This document shows positions 7,594 to 18,600 of a stretch of DNA of 64,000 nt, one piece after another (position 1 is the first letter of the stretch; every line of letters starts with the position of its first letter). This DNA is from Azotimanducus chitobiosivorans. GTDB taxonomy: Bacteria; Pseudomonadota; Gammaproteobacteria; Pseudomonadales; Azotimanducaceae. The stretch covers positions 2,480,001 through 2,544,000 of the forward strand of contig OZ241339.1 in NCBI GenBank assembly GCA_965200235.1, in the 5' to 3' direction. The notes below the pieces were generated by a model. That model was not told the origin of the DNA and ran no database searches. It saw only the letters and a list, made by a program, of their open reading frames with translations. The position numbers were made by a program, and so were the translations under genes.

Positions 7594-10221
7594 TTACTCC
7601 CCTGAGTTCTCTTCAGTATACTCCTCCGTGCTCGGATCCCAAAAGGCGTAACTCCATTCACCTGCTTCTGTCGCAGAGGGTTCAATGCTCTTTGCTGACA
7701 CCCATCTTTTGGCTGGTCGTTGGCCAGGCTTTGGCGGAGTCTCGATCTGATACATCAAGGTATCATCCATAATGGTTGGCTGAAGCACCTGAACCTCCGT
7801 GGCCATTTGTCCAGCTTGGTGGTAGCAAACTCGCGAGCGGGGCGTGAAGACCTGCATCACAGCATCATGCGACTCCACAGGTGCAAGGGGAATCGAGCCC
7901 GGAGCCGAGAAAGCAGAAACTGCTTTTGATACTGCCTGAACGGTATGCATATCAAGTTCTTCGTCCTTGCTGTTCGAGTCCTGAATGGCTCTCGCGAGCC
8001 GTTCGACTATCTCGGAGAAGTAGAGAAAAAGTCGCTCTGTTAATCGAAGACTTCCGTAGGTTTCGTCATAGATGGCAATCGAGTCACTACCAACTCCACC
8101 ACCCTCAGCTAGCCGAACAGATATATTCGAGGCTGCGGCGCTCACATCGCGGGGAGCTACGCTGTACTCGCGAACAAACACCTCACACAGCCTGTCAGCG
8201 AATGCTCGTCTGGTTTTGTTTTGTTTGAACACGCCACCATGAAGACATAGCACAACGCCGGTAGTTCGGAAGTTCCGCATTCGAGGCTTCAGGTTCGGAT
8301 TTATTTGCTGAAGCTCCCTGTAAGTGTGGATTTTTCCTGATTTCTTGTCGATGTAGCCTTCAACTCTCTCGGTGACCTGCATCAGGCATTCGACCAAAAA
8401 CCCGTGGTCGCTCCGAACAAAATGGTTCGCTTGAATGTCCGATGCCGTAGCCCCAGCATTGATCCATGTTGTGATTCGAGGGGTTGTCTGGCGATGTGGT
8501 GAGGCCGCCTTTACCCGAATATAGGACTCGAAGGAACTCGCGTGCCAAGCCATAATTTCATATGCCCTAGTCAAGTGGAGATAAGTTGCTCCCGGATAAC
8601 ATTCTCGTAGCGCCTGTTGCTGGCTGACTTCGCCAATGGCGTCGGCGTTCGCATGTGCTTTGATTTGGAAGTTGGTCTCGCCGACATTACGAAGCGGATA
8701 ACCGTGTTGCGGTGAGTCACCTCCCAGTGCGGCGATCGCGTCAAATTCAGGTGGACGGTTGCCTGCTGGTCGAGCAGCGGCATGGATATCTGAGAAGCCT
8801 TTAGGCCAACCCACTCTCGTTGGGGTCTTTGGTGGCGCGTTGATCGATTCCAGTTCTTCGACAAGACACCGACCATGTGCAAACTGCATAAACCTGTTGT
8901 CCAAGTATAAGTAGGAGGGTTCTACCGACATCTCGTGATATTCATGGAAACTTGTCCCATAGCGCGTGAAGCAATCCCGTGGTCCAATAACCACAAATGC
9001 ACCCGGTGCCACGCGCCCGACCCGGCCTAGTCTTTGCCGGTAAGCTTTGCGGGTACTCGGTACGCGGATATTGAATCCAACCTGCAGATGCGGGATGTCT
9101 ACTCCCAACTCAAGTGCGGAAGTAGACACGATTCCACGAAGGCCGCCTTTCTTCAGGCGTTGTTCGATCCTTGTACGATCTGCTCCATCGTATCCCGCAC
9201 GGTACGGAAGAACGTCCGCATTATCGATGAGATCTTCGATGCCATCCCCTGCACCGCTGCGGCTAGAAATTGCTAGCCCTTCCACGCCCTTTCTCGAATC
9301 TAAGAATGTTATGAAACCGCCTTCGGTCCCATTCGCAAGCATCAGCTCATGAAGTTGCTTGGCTACAGTGGTTTCTTCACCATCAGGACACTCGACATGG
9401 GCAACCAAACGCTCATATTGGGGGGCTCCGTCTTCATCGTGATCCACGACAGAGAAGTCCACACCAGTGAGTAGCTTCAGGTGCTCGCGTGGCTCCTCTA
9501 TTGTTGCTGTCGCCGCAACGATTTGCACTGGGCGAGCCCGTGATTTTCCCAGAAGGTGATTCCTAGCGGACACCAAACGCCGGAATAGAAAGGAGAAGTT
9601 ACTGCCGAAGATTCCTTCGAGTACGTGTGCCTCGTCCATGACCAGCGTTGATAACGAGCTCACAAAGTCACGAATGGGAGATAACGACAACCGTGACATC
9701 AACCAAGCATGGCAGACATCCGGAGTCATCGCGACTACGCGAGCGTTCTTCAGTACTTCTTCTCTGTCTCTAACCGGGACAGTCCCATCAATACGACCAA
9801 CATATTCGTCCCTCAGACCAAGCTGACTGGCCATTTGCTTCCAGCCAAGGATTTGATCTGCGGCTAGCGCTTTCAAGGGATAGAACACCAAAGTACGGGT
9901 ATTTGGATCAAGGAGAGTTTTATGGAACGCCAAGGATCGAAAAATGAGACTCTTCCCCGACGCTGTGCCAGTGGATACCACGACGTTTTCTTCATTGCCA
10001 AGCATGTCGAGAGCTCTCGCTTGGTGCGACCAGAGTCGTGCGCTGCCAGTATCCCCTTCCCTGAACTGCTTGTGAAGAAAAGTCCCCACTCTTGAGTCAA
10101 ATAGAAAGCGAGGGATACTTGCGTAACTGGCCTCTCGGGCTGGCAACTTGAATTGTTCGACGACGGGTAAGTGTCCGTCGTTAATGAGATTTTGAACAGC
10201 TCGGTACATAACCCGTAGCAT
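7594..10221 (-). CDS. DEAD/DEAH-box helicase, MrfA/YprA-like
   Basis: An 875-residue superfamily 2 helicase. Near residues 83-91 is the STGTASGKS form of Walker A typical of the YprA/MrfA/Hrq1 group, followed by VFYPLKALAADQ, DEAH in VMDEAHVLEG, motif III ATAT, and motif VI QRLGRVGR. MrfA acts in mitomycin-crosslink repair, and similar helicases also occur in defence islands. The C-terminal four-cysteine MZB/DUF1998-type domain of MrfA is not visible; the tail is divergent and Cys-poor. Codon use is less G+C-biased than in flanking genes, suggesting acquisition. No companion nuclease, methylase or DrmB-like gene is present, so a defence role is only a possibility. Confidence 0.8.
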   Translation of the reverse strand: MLRVMYRAVQNLINDGHLPVVEQFKLPAREASYASIPRFLFDSRVGTFLHKQFREGDTGSARLWSHQARALDMLGNEENVVVSTGTASGKSLIFRSLAFHKTLLDPNTRTLVFYPLKALAADQILGWKQMASQLGLRDEYVGRIDGTVPVRDREEVLKNARVVAMTPDVCHAWLMSRLSLSPIRDFVSSLSTLVMDEAHVLEGIFGSNFSFLFRRLVSARNHLLGKSRARPVQIVAATATIEEPREHLKLLTGVDFSVVDHDEDGAPQYERLVAHVECPDGEETTVAKQLHELMLANGTEGGFITFLDSRKGVEGLAISSRSGAGDGIEDLIDNADVLPYRAGYDGADRTRIEQRLKKGGLRGIVSTSALELGVDIPHLQVGFNIRVPSTRKAYRQRLGRVGRVAPGAFVVIGPRDCFTRYGTSFHEYHEMSVEPSYLYLDNRFMQFAHGRCLVEELESINAPPKTPTRVGWPKGFSDIHAAARPAGNRPPEFDAIAALGGDSPQHGYPLRNVGETNFQIKAHANADAIGEVSQQQALRECYPGATYLHLTRAYEIMAWHASSFESYIRVKAASPHRQTTPRITTWINAGATASDIQANHFVRSDHGFLVECLMQVTERVEGYIDKKSGKIHTYRELQQINPNLKPRMRNFRTTGVVLCLHGGVFKQNKTRRAFADRLCEVFVREYSVAPRDVSAAASNISVRLAEGGGVGSDSIAIYDETYGSLRLTERLFLYFSEIVERLARAIQDSNSKDEELDMHTVQAVSKAVSAFSAPGSIPLAPVESHDAVMQVFTPRSRVCYHQAGQMATEVQVLQPTIMDDTLMYQIETPPKPGQRPAKRWVSAKSIEPSATEAGEWSYAFWDPSTEEYTEENSGE

Positions 10222-10681
10222 ATATGAAAACTACAACGATAGGAGCAATTACATGTTCAACCATGGAATTAAGTCGTTGTTGGTTTGATGTATATCTCAC
10301 AGCATTTCGACTGGGCGAGCTGCTGAGAGTCCAAAGGGCTGAAGAGTGCCTGCCGAGGTTCGATTCGACATTCAGACTCAACTCGCATTCTTGATATCGC
10401 CTCGCATCATGGAATCAAACAAACCCTCACATCTCAGATTCTCGTTTCCGCAGTTCGCAGGAGCCGGAGAAGCTTTCCCATAACTTCAACATTTGGACCA
10501 TCGAGACGACTGTGATGATGCAGAACGGAGCGGGTACAGCGCGGGGTGGATAGAACCTGACTTGGAACACCAAATAGGCTGGCAAGTCAATCCGCTGCGC
10601 TCCAGCCCCCGACTTCGCCCCCGCTCAGCATCATGTTCTCGTTGGACAACACTGGGGTGCTGTTCGCCCCTCGACTCCCAA
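10222..10681. other. Gene-free stretch at the right edge of the A+T-richer island
   Basis: These 460 bp lie between the helicase start and the dinG stop. Short frames exist on both strands, but none has a convincing start, length or recognisable family. The left part is A+T-rich like the helicase gene, and composition shifts toward the core by about 10560. It should hold the helicase promoter and possibly the junction of the island; I see no attachment-site repeat. Confidence 0.5.
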
Positions 10682-12799
10682 TCAACAAAATTCCACTCTA
10701 TACGCCGGCAGCGAATCGACGATTTCGCGTCCCCAGGCGCTGTTGGCGGCGCGGCTGTCAAGGAGGGTGATGCGTCCATAGTCGTTTTCGTTGCGGATCA
10801 GTCGGCCGCAGGCTTGGCGGAGTTTGAGCGACGCATAGGGCAGCGACAAGGCGCGGAAGGCGTCTTCGTTCTGCGCCTCGTACCATTCGCGCAGTGCCCG
10901 CTCGACAGGGTCGGTCGGCACCATGAACGGTAGGCGCGCGATGATCACATGGCGGCAGTATTCGTCGGGGAGGTCGAGACCTTCGGCGAGGCTTGCCACG
11001 CCCATCAGGTAGCTGCGCTTGCCGCTGTCAATGGCGTGCTTGTGCGTCTCCACAAGCCGCGCCGCCGCAAATGAATCCTGCACGAGCAGTTGCTTTCGCA
11101 CCTTGGCGGGCAGGCGTTTTTGGACTTCGAGCAGCTGCCGCCACGAAGTGAACAAAATCAGTCCCGAGCGCTCTTCACGCATAAGATCGGGCAACGCCTT
11201 AGCGATATCGCCCGTGTGCGCGCGCCCATCGCGCGGATTCGCCACGCGCCGCGGGATGCGAAGCGTCACCATATCGCGGTAGGGAAAGCTGCTCTCGATA
11301 TGTTCGAGACGGGCGCCGTCGCCGATGCCGGTCTCAAGCTTGAAGGTGTCGAAGCTTCCCATGCCGCGCAGGGTTGCGGAAGTGCAGACCACGCCATAGG
11401 CTTGCGACCAGAGCGTCCCATGCAAGCGATCTCCCGGAAAAAGCGGGGCGCTGCGCAGTCCAAAGCGGTGCGCGCCGCCATTCTCCGCGTTGCGGATCGA
11501 CCAGCGGACGCGCTGTTCAAGCAGGGTTGGCGGCGCGTCCTGTGGCCTCTCGGGCGGCGGCGAGAAGTCGAGCATCACGCTCGACTGCGCATCCAAGTTC
11601 GACGCCTGTTCACGGAGTTCGATCAACAGGGCTTCGTGGCGCGCGCGCGGGGCATTCTGAGGCAACTCATCGAGTTCGCTCTCCATGGCCTCGACGAACT
11701 TCCACGCCTGCTCCGCCATCACCCGCAAATGCGCGCTCAGCTCTTCGCAGAGCACACGCAATTCATCAGGCAGTTGACCAGCATCGAAGTAACAAAGTCC
11801 GGTCTCTTTGCGATCCGTCTCGAATTGAAGTCGCGAGAGCGCATCGATGAGCAGTCCCTCGGGCGATGCGAGCAGCCGTTGCCGTTCCGCAAAGGTCTCG
11901 ACCGACTCGCGTAGCGCAGCGTCCTCGCCGAGCAGCGCTGCCGTCGCCCCCAAGGTCTGGCCGACTTCGTGCGCAAAGGCGGCAAGTCCGCCAGGGTCGG
12001 CTGCGCAGGACGCCCAGCGGCGCGCTTTTTCGGCGAGGTGATGCGCTTCGTCGATGACAATCACGGCATCTTCGAGCTTCGGCAATATGACACCGCCGCC
12101 GAGCGAGAGGTCGGCGAGCAAGAGATCTTGATTGACCACCATGAGGTCGAACTCGCGCGATGCGTCGCGCGCGAGAAAAAAAGGACACACACGGAAATGT
12201 GCGCAGCGATCTCTCAAGCAGCCAACGCGACTGTTGGTGAGCTCGCGCCACAGCTGCGTGGGCAGCGCCTCCCCCCAATTGTCGCGATCGCCATCCCAGG
12301 TGCCGGCGTGCCAAGCTTCCGCGAGCGCCAGCACGAGACCGCTCGAATCGCTGTGTGCGTCTCGGCCTTCCGGCGCGTCTTCTTCGAGGCTCAATTCGCC
12401 TTGCGCGCTGGCGCGCTTCTGATCGAGCTTGAGCGGACACAGGTAGCGTCCGCGCCCTTTGACCACCCCAGCCCTGATATCGAGCGCGGTGTGCGACGCG
12501 ATATTGCCGAGTTCGCGCAGCACCTGCTCTTGCAGCATCACCGTGCTGGTCGCCACGACAAGCGTCTTGTCGAGCTCGTCGGCGCAGACGCTGCCTGCGA
12601 GCAAGTACGCGAGCGTCTTGCCGGTGCCCGTCCCCGCTTCGATGACGGCGAGCCGCTCGCCGTCCGGTTCATGCAGAAACGTCTCGGCGATGGCGCGCAT
12701 CATGTGTCGCTGGCCTTTGCGCGCCTCGCCGCTCACACCACGCAGCCAGTCGTGGTAGAGACCGTCCAAGCGGTCCTGCACTCGACTATGGCGATTCAT
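10682..12799 (-). CDS. dinG: ATP-dependent DNA helicase DinG/YoaA family
   Basis: A 705-residue XPD-like 5'-3' helicase. Walker A is EAGTGTGKTLAYL; the iron-sulfur region is GRGRYLCP with GCLRDRCAHFRVCPFF, giving four Cys ligands; the DEAH box is VIVIDEAHHLAEKA; the last motif is RQACGRLIRNENDYG. DinG/YoaA proteins unwind R-loops, D-loops and stalled forks. I chose the ATG at 12799 (MNRHSRV), which overlaps the ligA stop by 14 bp; an in-frame start at 12817 would overlap more. It is last in a smc-zipA-ligA-dinG run, so it may be co-transcribed with ligA. Confidence 0.9.
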   Translation of the reverse strand: MNRHSRVQDRLDGLYHDWLRGVSGEARKGQRHMMRAIAETFLHEPDGERLAVIEAGTGTGKTLAYLLAGSVCADELDKTLVVATSTVMLQEQVLRELGNIASHTALDIRAGVVKGRGRYLCPLKLDQKRASAQGELSLEEDAPEGRDAHSDSSGLVLALAEAWHAGTWDGDRDNWGEALPTQLWRELTNSRVGCLRDRCAHFRVCPFFLARDASREFDLMVVNQDLLLADLSLGGGVILPKLEDAVIVIDEAHHLAEKARRWASCAADPGGLAAFAHEVGQTLGATAALLGEDAALRESVETFAERQRLLASPEGLLIDALSRLQFETDRKETGLCYFDAGQLPDELRVLCEELSAHLRVMAEQAWKFVEAMESELDELPQNAPRARHEALLIELREQASNLDAQSSVMLDFSPPPERPQDAPPTLLEQRVRWSIRNAENGGAHRFGLRSAPLFPGDRLHGTLWSQAYGVVCTSATLRGMGSFDTFKLETGIGDGARLEHIESSFPYRDMVTLRIPRRVANPRDGRAHTGDIAKALPDLMREERSGLILFTSWRQLLEVQKRLPAKVRKQLLVQDSFAAARLVETHKHAIDSGKRSYLMGVASLAEGLDLPDEYCRHVIIARLPFMVPTDPVERALREWYEAQNEDAFRALSLPYASLKLRQACGRLIRNENDYGRITLLDSRAANSAWGREIVDSLPAYRVEFC

Positions 12800-14801
12800 G
12801 CGCTGCCAAGGTCTCAATCAACGCCGCTTCGTCGAGGACAGGCACTCCGAGTGACTCGGCTTTGGTGAGTTTGCTGCCCGCGCCCGGCCCGGCCACAACC
12901 CGATGCGTCTCCTTGGAGACCGACCCCGCCACGCGCGCGCCGAGCGCGACGAGTCGCGCCTTGGCCTCGCCGCGCGTCATCGAATTCAAGGTGCCGGTCA
13001 GCACCCAGGTTTGATCCACGAGCGGCTGGGCTTCGCGCGTCGAAGCCAATGCTTCCCAATGCACGCCGGCATCCCGAAGCGCACGAATTTCGTCGCAATT
13101 GCGCGGCTCGCGAAAGAACGCGGCGATGTAATTCGCGCTGATCTCGCCAATATCGGGCGCTGTCTGCAGGGCTTCGATATCGGCGTCCATGAGCGCGTCC
13201 AAATCGCCAAAATGATGAGCCAGATTGAGCGCGGCATTCTCGCCGACCTCGCGGATGCCAAGCGCATACAAGAATCGCGGCAGGGTCGTCGCTTTGCTTG
13301 CTTTGATGGCCTCAAGCAGCTTTTCGGCGGAGACCTTGGCGAATCCCTCAAGCGCCTCAAGCTGCTCGAATTTGAGGCTATACAGGCTCGAAGGCCGGTC
13401 AATCAACCTGGCTTGAAGAAGCTGATCAACGCGCTTGGCGCCGAGCCCTTCGATATCGAGCGCAAGCCTCGATGCAAAATGCAAGAGCGCTTCGCGCTGC
13501 TGCGCGGCGCAGGTGAGTCCGTTCATGCAGCGCAGCACAGCCTCGCCTTCGGGCCTCGCCACCGGGCCGCCGCAGACAGGGCACACGCTCGGCGCTACGA
13601 TACGGCGGGCGTCATCGGGGCGCCTGTCCTTTTGCACGCGCACGATCTTTGGGATGACATCGCCCGCGCGCAGCAGCCAAACCGCATCGCCGATGCGAAG
13701 ATCGAGCCGCTCGTGGATCTCATCCATGTTGTGCAGGGTGACATTGCTCACCGTCACGCCGCCAACGCTCACCGGCTCGACGCGCGCCACCGGCGTCACC
13801 GCGCCCGTTCTGCCCACAGAAAACTCGACATCGAGCACGCGCGTGGTGGCTTCCTCCGCCGGATACTTCCAGGCAATCGCCCAGCGCGGGCGCCGCAGCA
13901 TCGCACCGAGGACGTGTTGCGAAGCAAGGCTGTTGACTTTGATGACGATGCCGTCAATGGCAAACCCAAGGCTCTCGCGGATGGCAAGAATCTCATCAAT
14001 GTAGGTCTTCGCGTCTTCAAGACAAGGCACGCAGCGCGCGTTGTCGTGCGTGGGGAAGCCCCAGTCCTTGAGCATCCCGAGCGCCTGCCACTGCGTTTCG
14101 GGAGGCCGCGCGATGTTCAATTGACCAATGCTGTAGGACAGAAATCGTAAAGGGCGCTTCGCGGTAACGCTCGCATCTTTCTGACGCAGGCTGCCAGCCG
14201 CGCCGTTGCGCGGATTGACCATCGTCCGCTCGCCCGCCGCCTCGGCCTTGGCGTTGAAGGCATGGAAGTCTGCATCGCGCAGATACACTTCGCCGCGTAC
14301 TTCCACGAGTGGCGGCGGCGCGCCATGAAGCCGCAGCGGAATGCTCTGAATCGTTCGCACATTGGCCGTGATCGTCTCTCCGGTCTGACCATCACCGCGG
14401 GTGGCGGCACACGTCAAAAGACCATCCTCGTAGATCAGGCTGACGGCGACACCGTCTATCTTCGGCTCGCAGGTGAGCGCTACCTCGCCGCTCGCCTGAA
14501 GAAGCTCTTGGCAGCGCCGATACCACGACTCAAGCTCCCCGAGTTCCTGCGCCTTGCCGAGCGACAGCATCGGCAGTTGGTGCTGAACAGGCGCGAAGGC
14601 ATCGTCTGGGATACCGCCGATACGCATGGTTGGCGAATCAAGGCTCGCGAATTCCGGATACTCGGCTTCGAGACGCTCAAGCTCGTCAAAGAGCTGGTCG
14701 TATTCTACGTCCGGAATCTCCGGCTCATCAAGGACGTAGTAGGCATGTGCGTAGCGCCGCAAATCTTGCTGTAGACGCTTGATGCGGGTGCCGGCCGACA
14801 C
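12786..14801 (-). CDS. ligA: NAD-dependent DNA ligase
   Basis: A full-length 671-residue LigA. Domain order is Ia (YYVLDEPEIPDVEYDQL, binding NMN), adenylation domain with nucleophile Lys114 in CEPKIDGV, OB fold, a Cys4 zinc finger (CPVCGG and CMNGLTCAAQ), helix-hairpin-helix repeats with GIREVGE, and a C-terminal BRCT domain (VLTGTLNSMTRGEAK). It seals nicks during replication and repair. It follows zipA by 34 bp on the minus strand, the conserved gammaproteobacterial order, and overlaps dinG. Confidence 0.97.
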   Translation of the reverse strand: MSAGTRIKRLQQDLRRYAHAYYVLDEPEIPDVEYDQLFDELERLEAEYPEFASLDSPTMRIGGIPDDAFAPVQHQLPMLSLGKAQELGELESWYRRCQELLQASGEVALTCEPKIDGVAVSLIYEDGLLTCAATRGDGQTGETITANVRTIQSIPLRLHGAPPPLVEVRGEVYLRDADFHAFNAKAEAAGERTMVNPRNGAAGSLRQKDASVTAKRPLRFLSYSIGQLNIARPPETQWQALGMLKDWGFPTHDNARCVPCLEDAKTYIDEILAIRESLGFAIDGIVIKVNSLASQHVLGAMLRRPRWAIAWKYPAEEATTRVLDVEFSVGRTGAVTPVARVEPVSVGGVTVSNVTLHNMDEIHERLDLRIGDAVWLLRAGDVIPKIVRVQKDRRPDDARRIVAPSVCPVCGGPVARPEGEAVLRCMNGLTCAAQQREALLHFASRLALDIEGLGAKRVDQLLQARLIDRPSSLYSLKFEQLEALEGFAKVSAEKLLEAIKASKATTLPRFLYALGIREVGENAALNLAHHFGDLDALMDADIEALQTAPDIGEISANYIAAFFREPRNCDEIRALRDAGVHWEALASTREAQPLVDQTWVLTGTLNSMTRGEAKARLVALGARVAGSVSKETHRVVAGPGAGSKLTKAESLGVPVLDEAALIETLAAHESP

Positions 14802-14834
14802 GAGACGAAGAGAAGAAGGTGAGTCTGTGGAGCA

Positions 14835-15557
14835 CTAGTCGGTGAGATCGGACCTCAGAGACGCCTCGCGTACGCTTGATAGGGGTTCGCGCTTGTCGTC
14901 CAAAAGTTCGCCTTCGATTTCAAGCGCGAGTTTGCGCGCGTTGCTCAGCATGGCGTCGAAGCGCCGCTTGTCACCTTGCCCCTTGGTCTCGAAGAAAAAA
15001 GCGACCCCGCGCGTCGTTGAAACGTCCATGCTCGCTGCATCAAAGGTTGCTGGCTCGTGCGCGCCCACCACGCTAAAGACCACCTGCTGTTCATCATTCT
15101 TGAGGCTAAAGACGCCGCGCTCGTCGAGCACGCATTCAGCGCGCGTGAGGACACGATTGACGCCGGAGACTCGAAACTCGCCTGAGCCTCGCGCCATGAC
15201 GTAGATCACGATAATCTGCCCGACGGATTCAGTCGGGCGGCGCTGCGGCGCTTGATCTTGTGCTTTTTGCTGCTGCTGCTTTTGTTGCTCAAGGCCTCGG
15301 CTAGCTTCCGGCGCATTGTCACCAAACAGCGTGCCTGTGTGCGTGTCCGCTGCTCGCCGCCCTTGGCCGTGCTTTGCCTGCTTGTCAGCGGGCTCAAACG
15401 AATCGATAAAATCTATTGGATTGAAGGTCGTGTTGCGCTCCCGCGCCCGCTGCCTGCGCTTGTTGCCTCGCGAATTGGCCACCGCAAAGCCGATCACGCC
15501 AAGAATCAGCACGAGGCCTGCCGCAATCACTCCAATTTCAAATCCGAGAAACTCCAT
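14835..15557 (-). CDS. zipA: Cell division protein ZipA
   Basis: A 240-residue bitopic protein. A single N-terminal membrane helix (residues about 8-28, IGVIAAGLVLILGVIGFAVA) is followed by a basic segment, a Gln-rich linker (EQQKQQQQKAQ), and a C-terminal domain of about 130 residues matching the FtsZ-binding domain (GQIIVIYVMARG, VTRGVAFFFE). ZipA anchors FtsZ at the septum. Its place between smc and ligA is diagnostic, since sequence conservation in ZipA is low. It is somewhat shorter than E. coli ZipA, with the difference in the linker. Confidence 0.9.
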   Translation of the reverse strand: MEFLGFEIGVIAAGLVLILGVIGFAVANSRGNKRRQRARERNTTFNPIDFIDSFEPADKQAKHGQGRRAADTHTGTLFGDNAPEASRGLEQQKQQQQKAQDQAPQRRPTESVGQIIVIYVMARGSGEFRVSGVNRVLTRAECVLDERGVFSLKNDEQQVVFSVVGAHEPATFDAASMDVSTTRGVAFFFETKGQGDKRRFDAMLSNARKLALEIEGELLDDKREPLSSVREASLRSDLTD

Positions 15558-15623
15558 GGACGCGAACCTTTGATCACCCTGTCATTATGAACGCTTGAGT
15601 CGGCTTGTGAAACTTGGTTTGCC

Positions 15624-18600
15624 TCAGGATGCCGCGAGCGATACCGCTTCCGTGACATCGACTGACACCAGTCGCGAGACGCCGGGCTCGCGCATGGTCA
15701 CGCCGACCAGATGATCCGCCATCTCCATCGTCAGCTTGTTGTGGGTAATGATGACGAATTGCACCTCACCGGACATGTCCCGTATCAATTCCACAAACCG
15801 CTTGACGTTTTCATCGTCGAGCGGCGCATCGACCTCATCAAGCAGGCATACCGGACTCGGATTCAGACGAAAAAGCGAGAACACCAGCGCAATCGCAGAC
15901 ATAGCTTTTTCGCCGCCAGAGAGCAGCGCGACGCTCGTGTTGCGCTTGCCCGGCGGATTGGCCATGAAGGTGACGCCGGTCTCAAGCAGTCGCTCGCCGT
16001 GCATTTCGAGCCTCGCCGAACCACCGCGAAAGAGCTTTGGGAACAGCTCCGCAAGACCAGCGTTGGCCAGGTCGAAGGTGCTGCGAAATCTCTGCACCAT
16101 GTCGGAGTCAATCTTTTCAAGCGCATCCGACAAGGTGACAAGCGATGTCTCCAAGTCCTCGATTTGCGCTTGCAGCGCTTCATACTGCTCGCGCTCGCGT
16201 TCCAAATCACTGGCCGCGGCAAGGTTCACCTCCCCGATACGTTCCATGGCGCGCTCCGCTTCCAAGCGCTTGCCCTCGAGCGCTTCGACCGACTGATCTT
16301 CAAACGAAGTCAACATTCCCGGCACTTCGTCAAGGCTTGTATCGAGACGATTGAAGCGCGCTTCAAGCTCTGCCACTTGCGCCCTCGCCGCGCCAGCCGA
16401 CACGCGCGTATCCTCACGTTGCTCGCGTAGGCTTTCAAGCTCGGACTCGGTGCCACGCAGCGTTTGCGCGGCTTGACGAATCTCAGTATCGACCGACTCA
16501 AGCTCGCGGCGTGCGCGTTGCAGTGATTGCTCGATTTCTAGGCGCTTGGCGAGGCAGTGCTCACGCTCAATTTCAAGCTTCGGCGTGTTTTGACTTGCGG
16601 CCGAGAGTCGCTCCTCGAACTCCGCGATTCGTGCGTCGAGACGCTTCAAGCGCTCTGTCATCTCGGGTAGAGACTGACTTAATGTAAGCTCAGCCGCCGC
16701 CAACCGCTCTTGCTCGATGCGCGCATTCGAAAAGTTGGCTTCGCTCTCCGAGGTCGCTTGACGAAGATCGCTTCGTTGCCGCTCCAGTCCTTGGACATGA
16801 CTTTGTAGCGCTTCGCGCGCCTGCCGCTCGGCGTCGCTACGTTTCACAAGTGCATCAAGGATTGGCAAGCGACCATCAAGATGCAGACGTAGCTGGTCGA
16901 GCTTTTCTCGGGCACGGGCATTTTCTTCAAAGCGTCGGCGAACTTCTTTCTGTCTCGCTTGCTCGATCTCGCGCTTGGCCATCACAGACGCACTTGCCGC
17001 CTGCGCGAGGTCAATGTCGCGCTCGATCTCGTCGAGCTTGGATTGCGTTTGTTCAAGCGACTCACGCACATTGCAAAGTAGTCCGCGAGCACTGTCTACC
17101 GCCTCGCTGGCCTGTTTGCACTCGAATTTCAGTTCTTCGACATCTGGCGCGGCATCGAACGCTGACTCCGGAAGATGCCGACGGTTGATGCGCGCCCAGT
17201 CCTTGCCGAGCCAGACGCCTTCTGGACAAATGACCGATTCTCCGCTTGCAAGGCCGCTGCGTAGTTCAAGCGCCTCGGCGATGTTCGAAGCGACGCGCAC
17301 GCCAGCAAAAAGGCTGCCGAGGCTCATGCCAATAATCTCTTCAAGCGATGAAGCCTCGCGTTCTTCTGACTTTGGCGCTTGGACGATCAGCAGCTCGCCA
17401 GCGCTGAGCCTTGTCAGGTGCCTCGCCAAATCTTCAAGGTTTGGTGCGAGCACGCCAGCGGTTTTCCCGGAAAGCAGTGTTCGCGCGGCTGCCTCCCAAC
17501 CGGGTTGCGGCTGGGCGCGCCCTCCCACTCGTGACAAATGCTTTGCGCCTTGAGTTTCAAGCCAGTTGTCAATGGCCTCGGCATCCTCCTCGCCAGCTTC
17601 ACCAACAAGTGCCTGTATCGCGATCAACTCGCGCCTCAAGCTTTGCTCCTTGGCACGTTTCGTCTCGATGTCGGCTTCGAGTGGGGCGACTTTGGCGCGT
17701 AGCTCGGCACGCTGCGAAAGCGTTTCTTGCTTGTCATCAAAGAGTTTGGCGCGTGCGCGTTCGGCGTGCGCGTGTTCGTCTTCAATCGCTTGCATCGTTT
17801 CCGCATCTTGCGACTCAGAGACATCGTTGCGGGTCGCAAGGTGTCCGAGACGCTGCTCGCCGTCGGCAATACGCTCCCGAGTGCCTCGAATCTCGGCCTC
17901 GACCAAAGCGACTTCGCGCTGCAAGTTTGAAGCCTCGGATGTGGCTGCATCGAGCTTGCCTCGCTCTGCCTGTAGACGCGTTTCAAACGCCTCAAGCGCG
18001 GCCCGATGGCGGTCGCGCTCCGACTTCGCCTCGCTGATGACATTCCGGTGTTTGACGAGAGACAGCTTGGCCACAGCGAGGCGTTCGCGCCCCTCAGCGA
18101 CACTGGTCTGCAAGGCATCGCGTTCAGCCTTCGCCGCGTCAATATCTTGGGCGTGCTGCTCGCGCGAGCTTACAAGTGCGCTGATGTCGCTCTCGATACG
18201 CGACAGTTCGGCGCCAGCATCGTAGTAGGCACCGTTTTCCTGGTTGACCTTGGCGCTCGCCGCATCGCGCTTCACGAACAGCGTGTCGCGCTTCGATTCC
18301 TGCGCTGCACGCTTGGTTTCACAGTCAGCCACCACCGCTTCGATGGAGGCTACCTTTTCCTCAATCTTCGCGAGTTCGGATGTGGCAAGCTGCCGACGCG
18401 AATAGACCTCGCAGGCTTCGAGGTCGCGCTGCTTTTCCACGAGCTTGCGATAGCGCTCGGCACGCTTGGCTTGGCGCTGCAAGTTGTTGATACGCTCCTC
18501 GCGCTCATGCCTGAGGTCGCCCGCACGCTCTAGGTTGAGCCGTGTCTGCTCCATGCTGAGCTCAGTTTCTCTTCGGCGCTCCTTGTAGCGCGAGATGCCA

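Noticed and set aside
7488..7685. 65-codon minus-strand frame at the 3' end of the helicase gene
   Set aside because: It begins inside the helicase in another frame. A 22-codon piece after the helicase stop (from 7556) could be a relic but is too short to support.
10493..10933. 146-codon plus-strand frame left of and within dinG
   Set aside because: Mostly antisense to dinG; no recognisable protein.
12903..14150. 415-codon plus-strand frame opposite ligA
   Set aside because: Antisense of a complete LigA gene; no ribosome-binding site or known domain.
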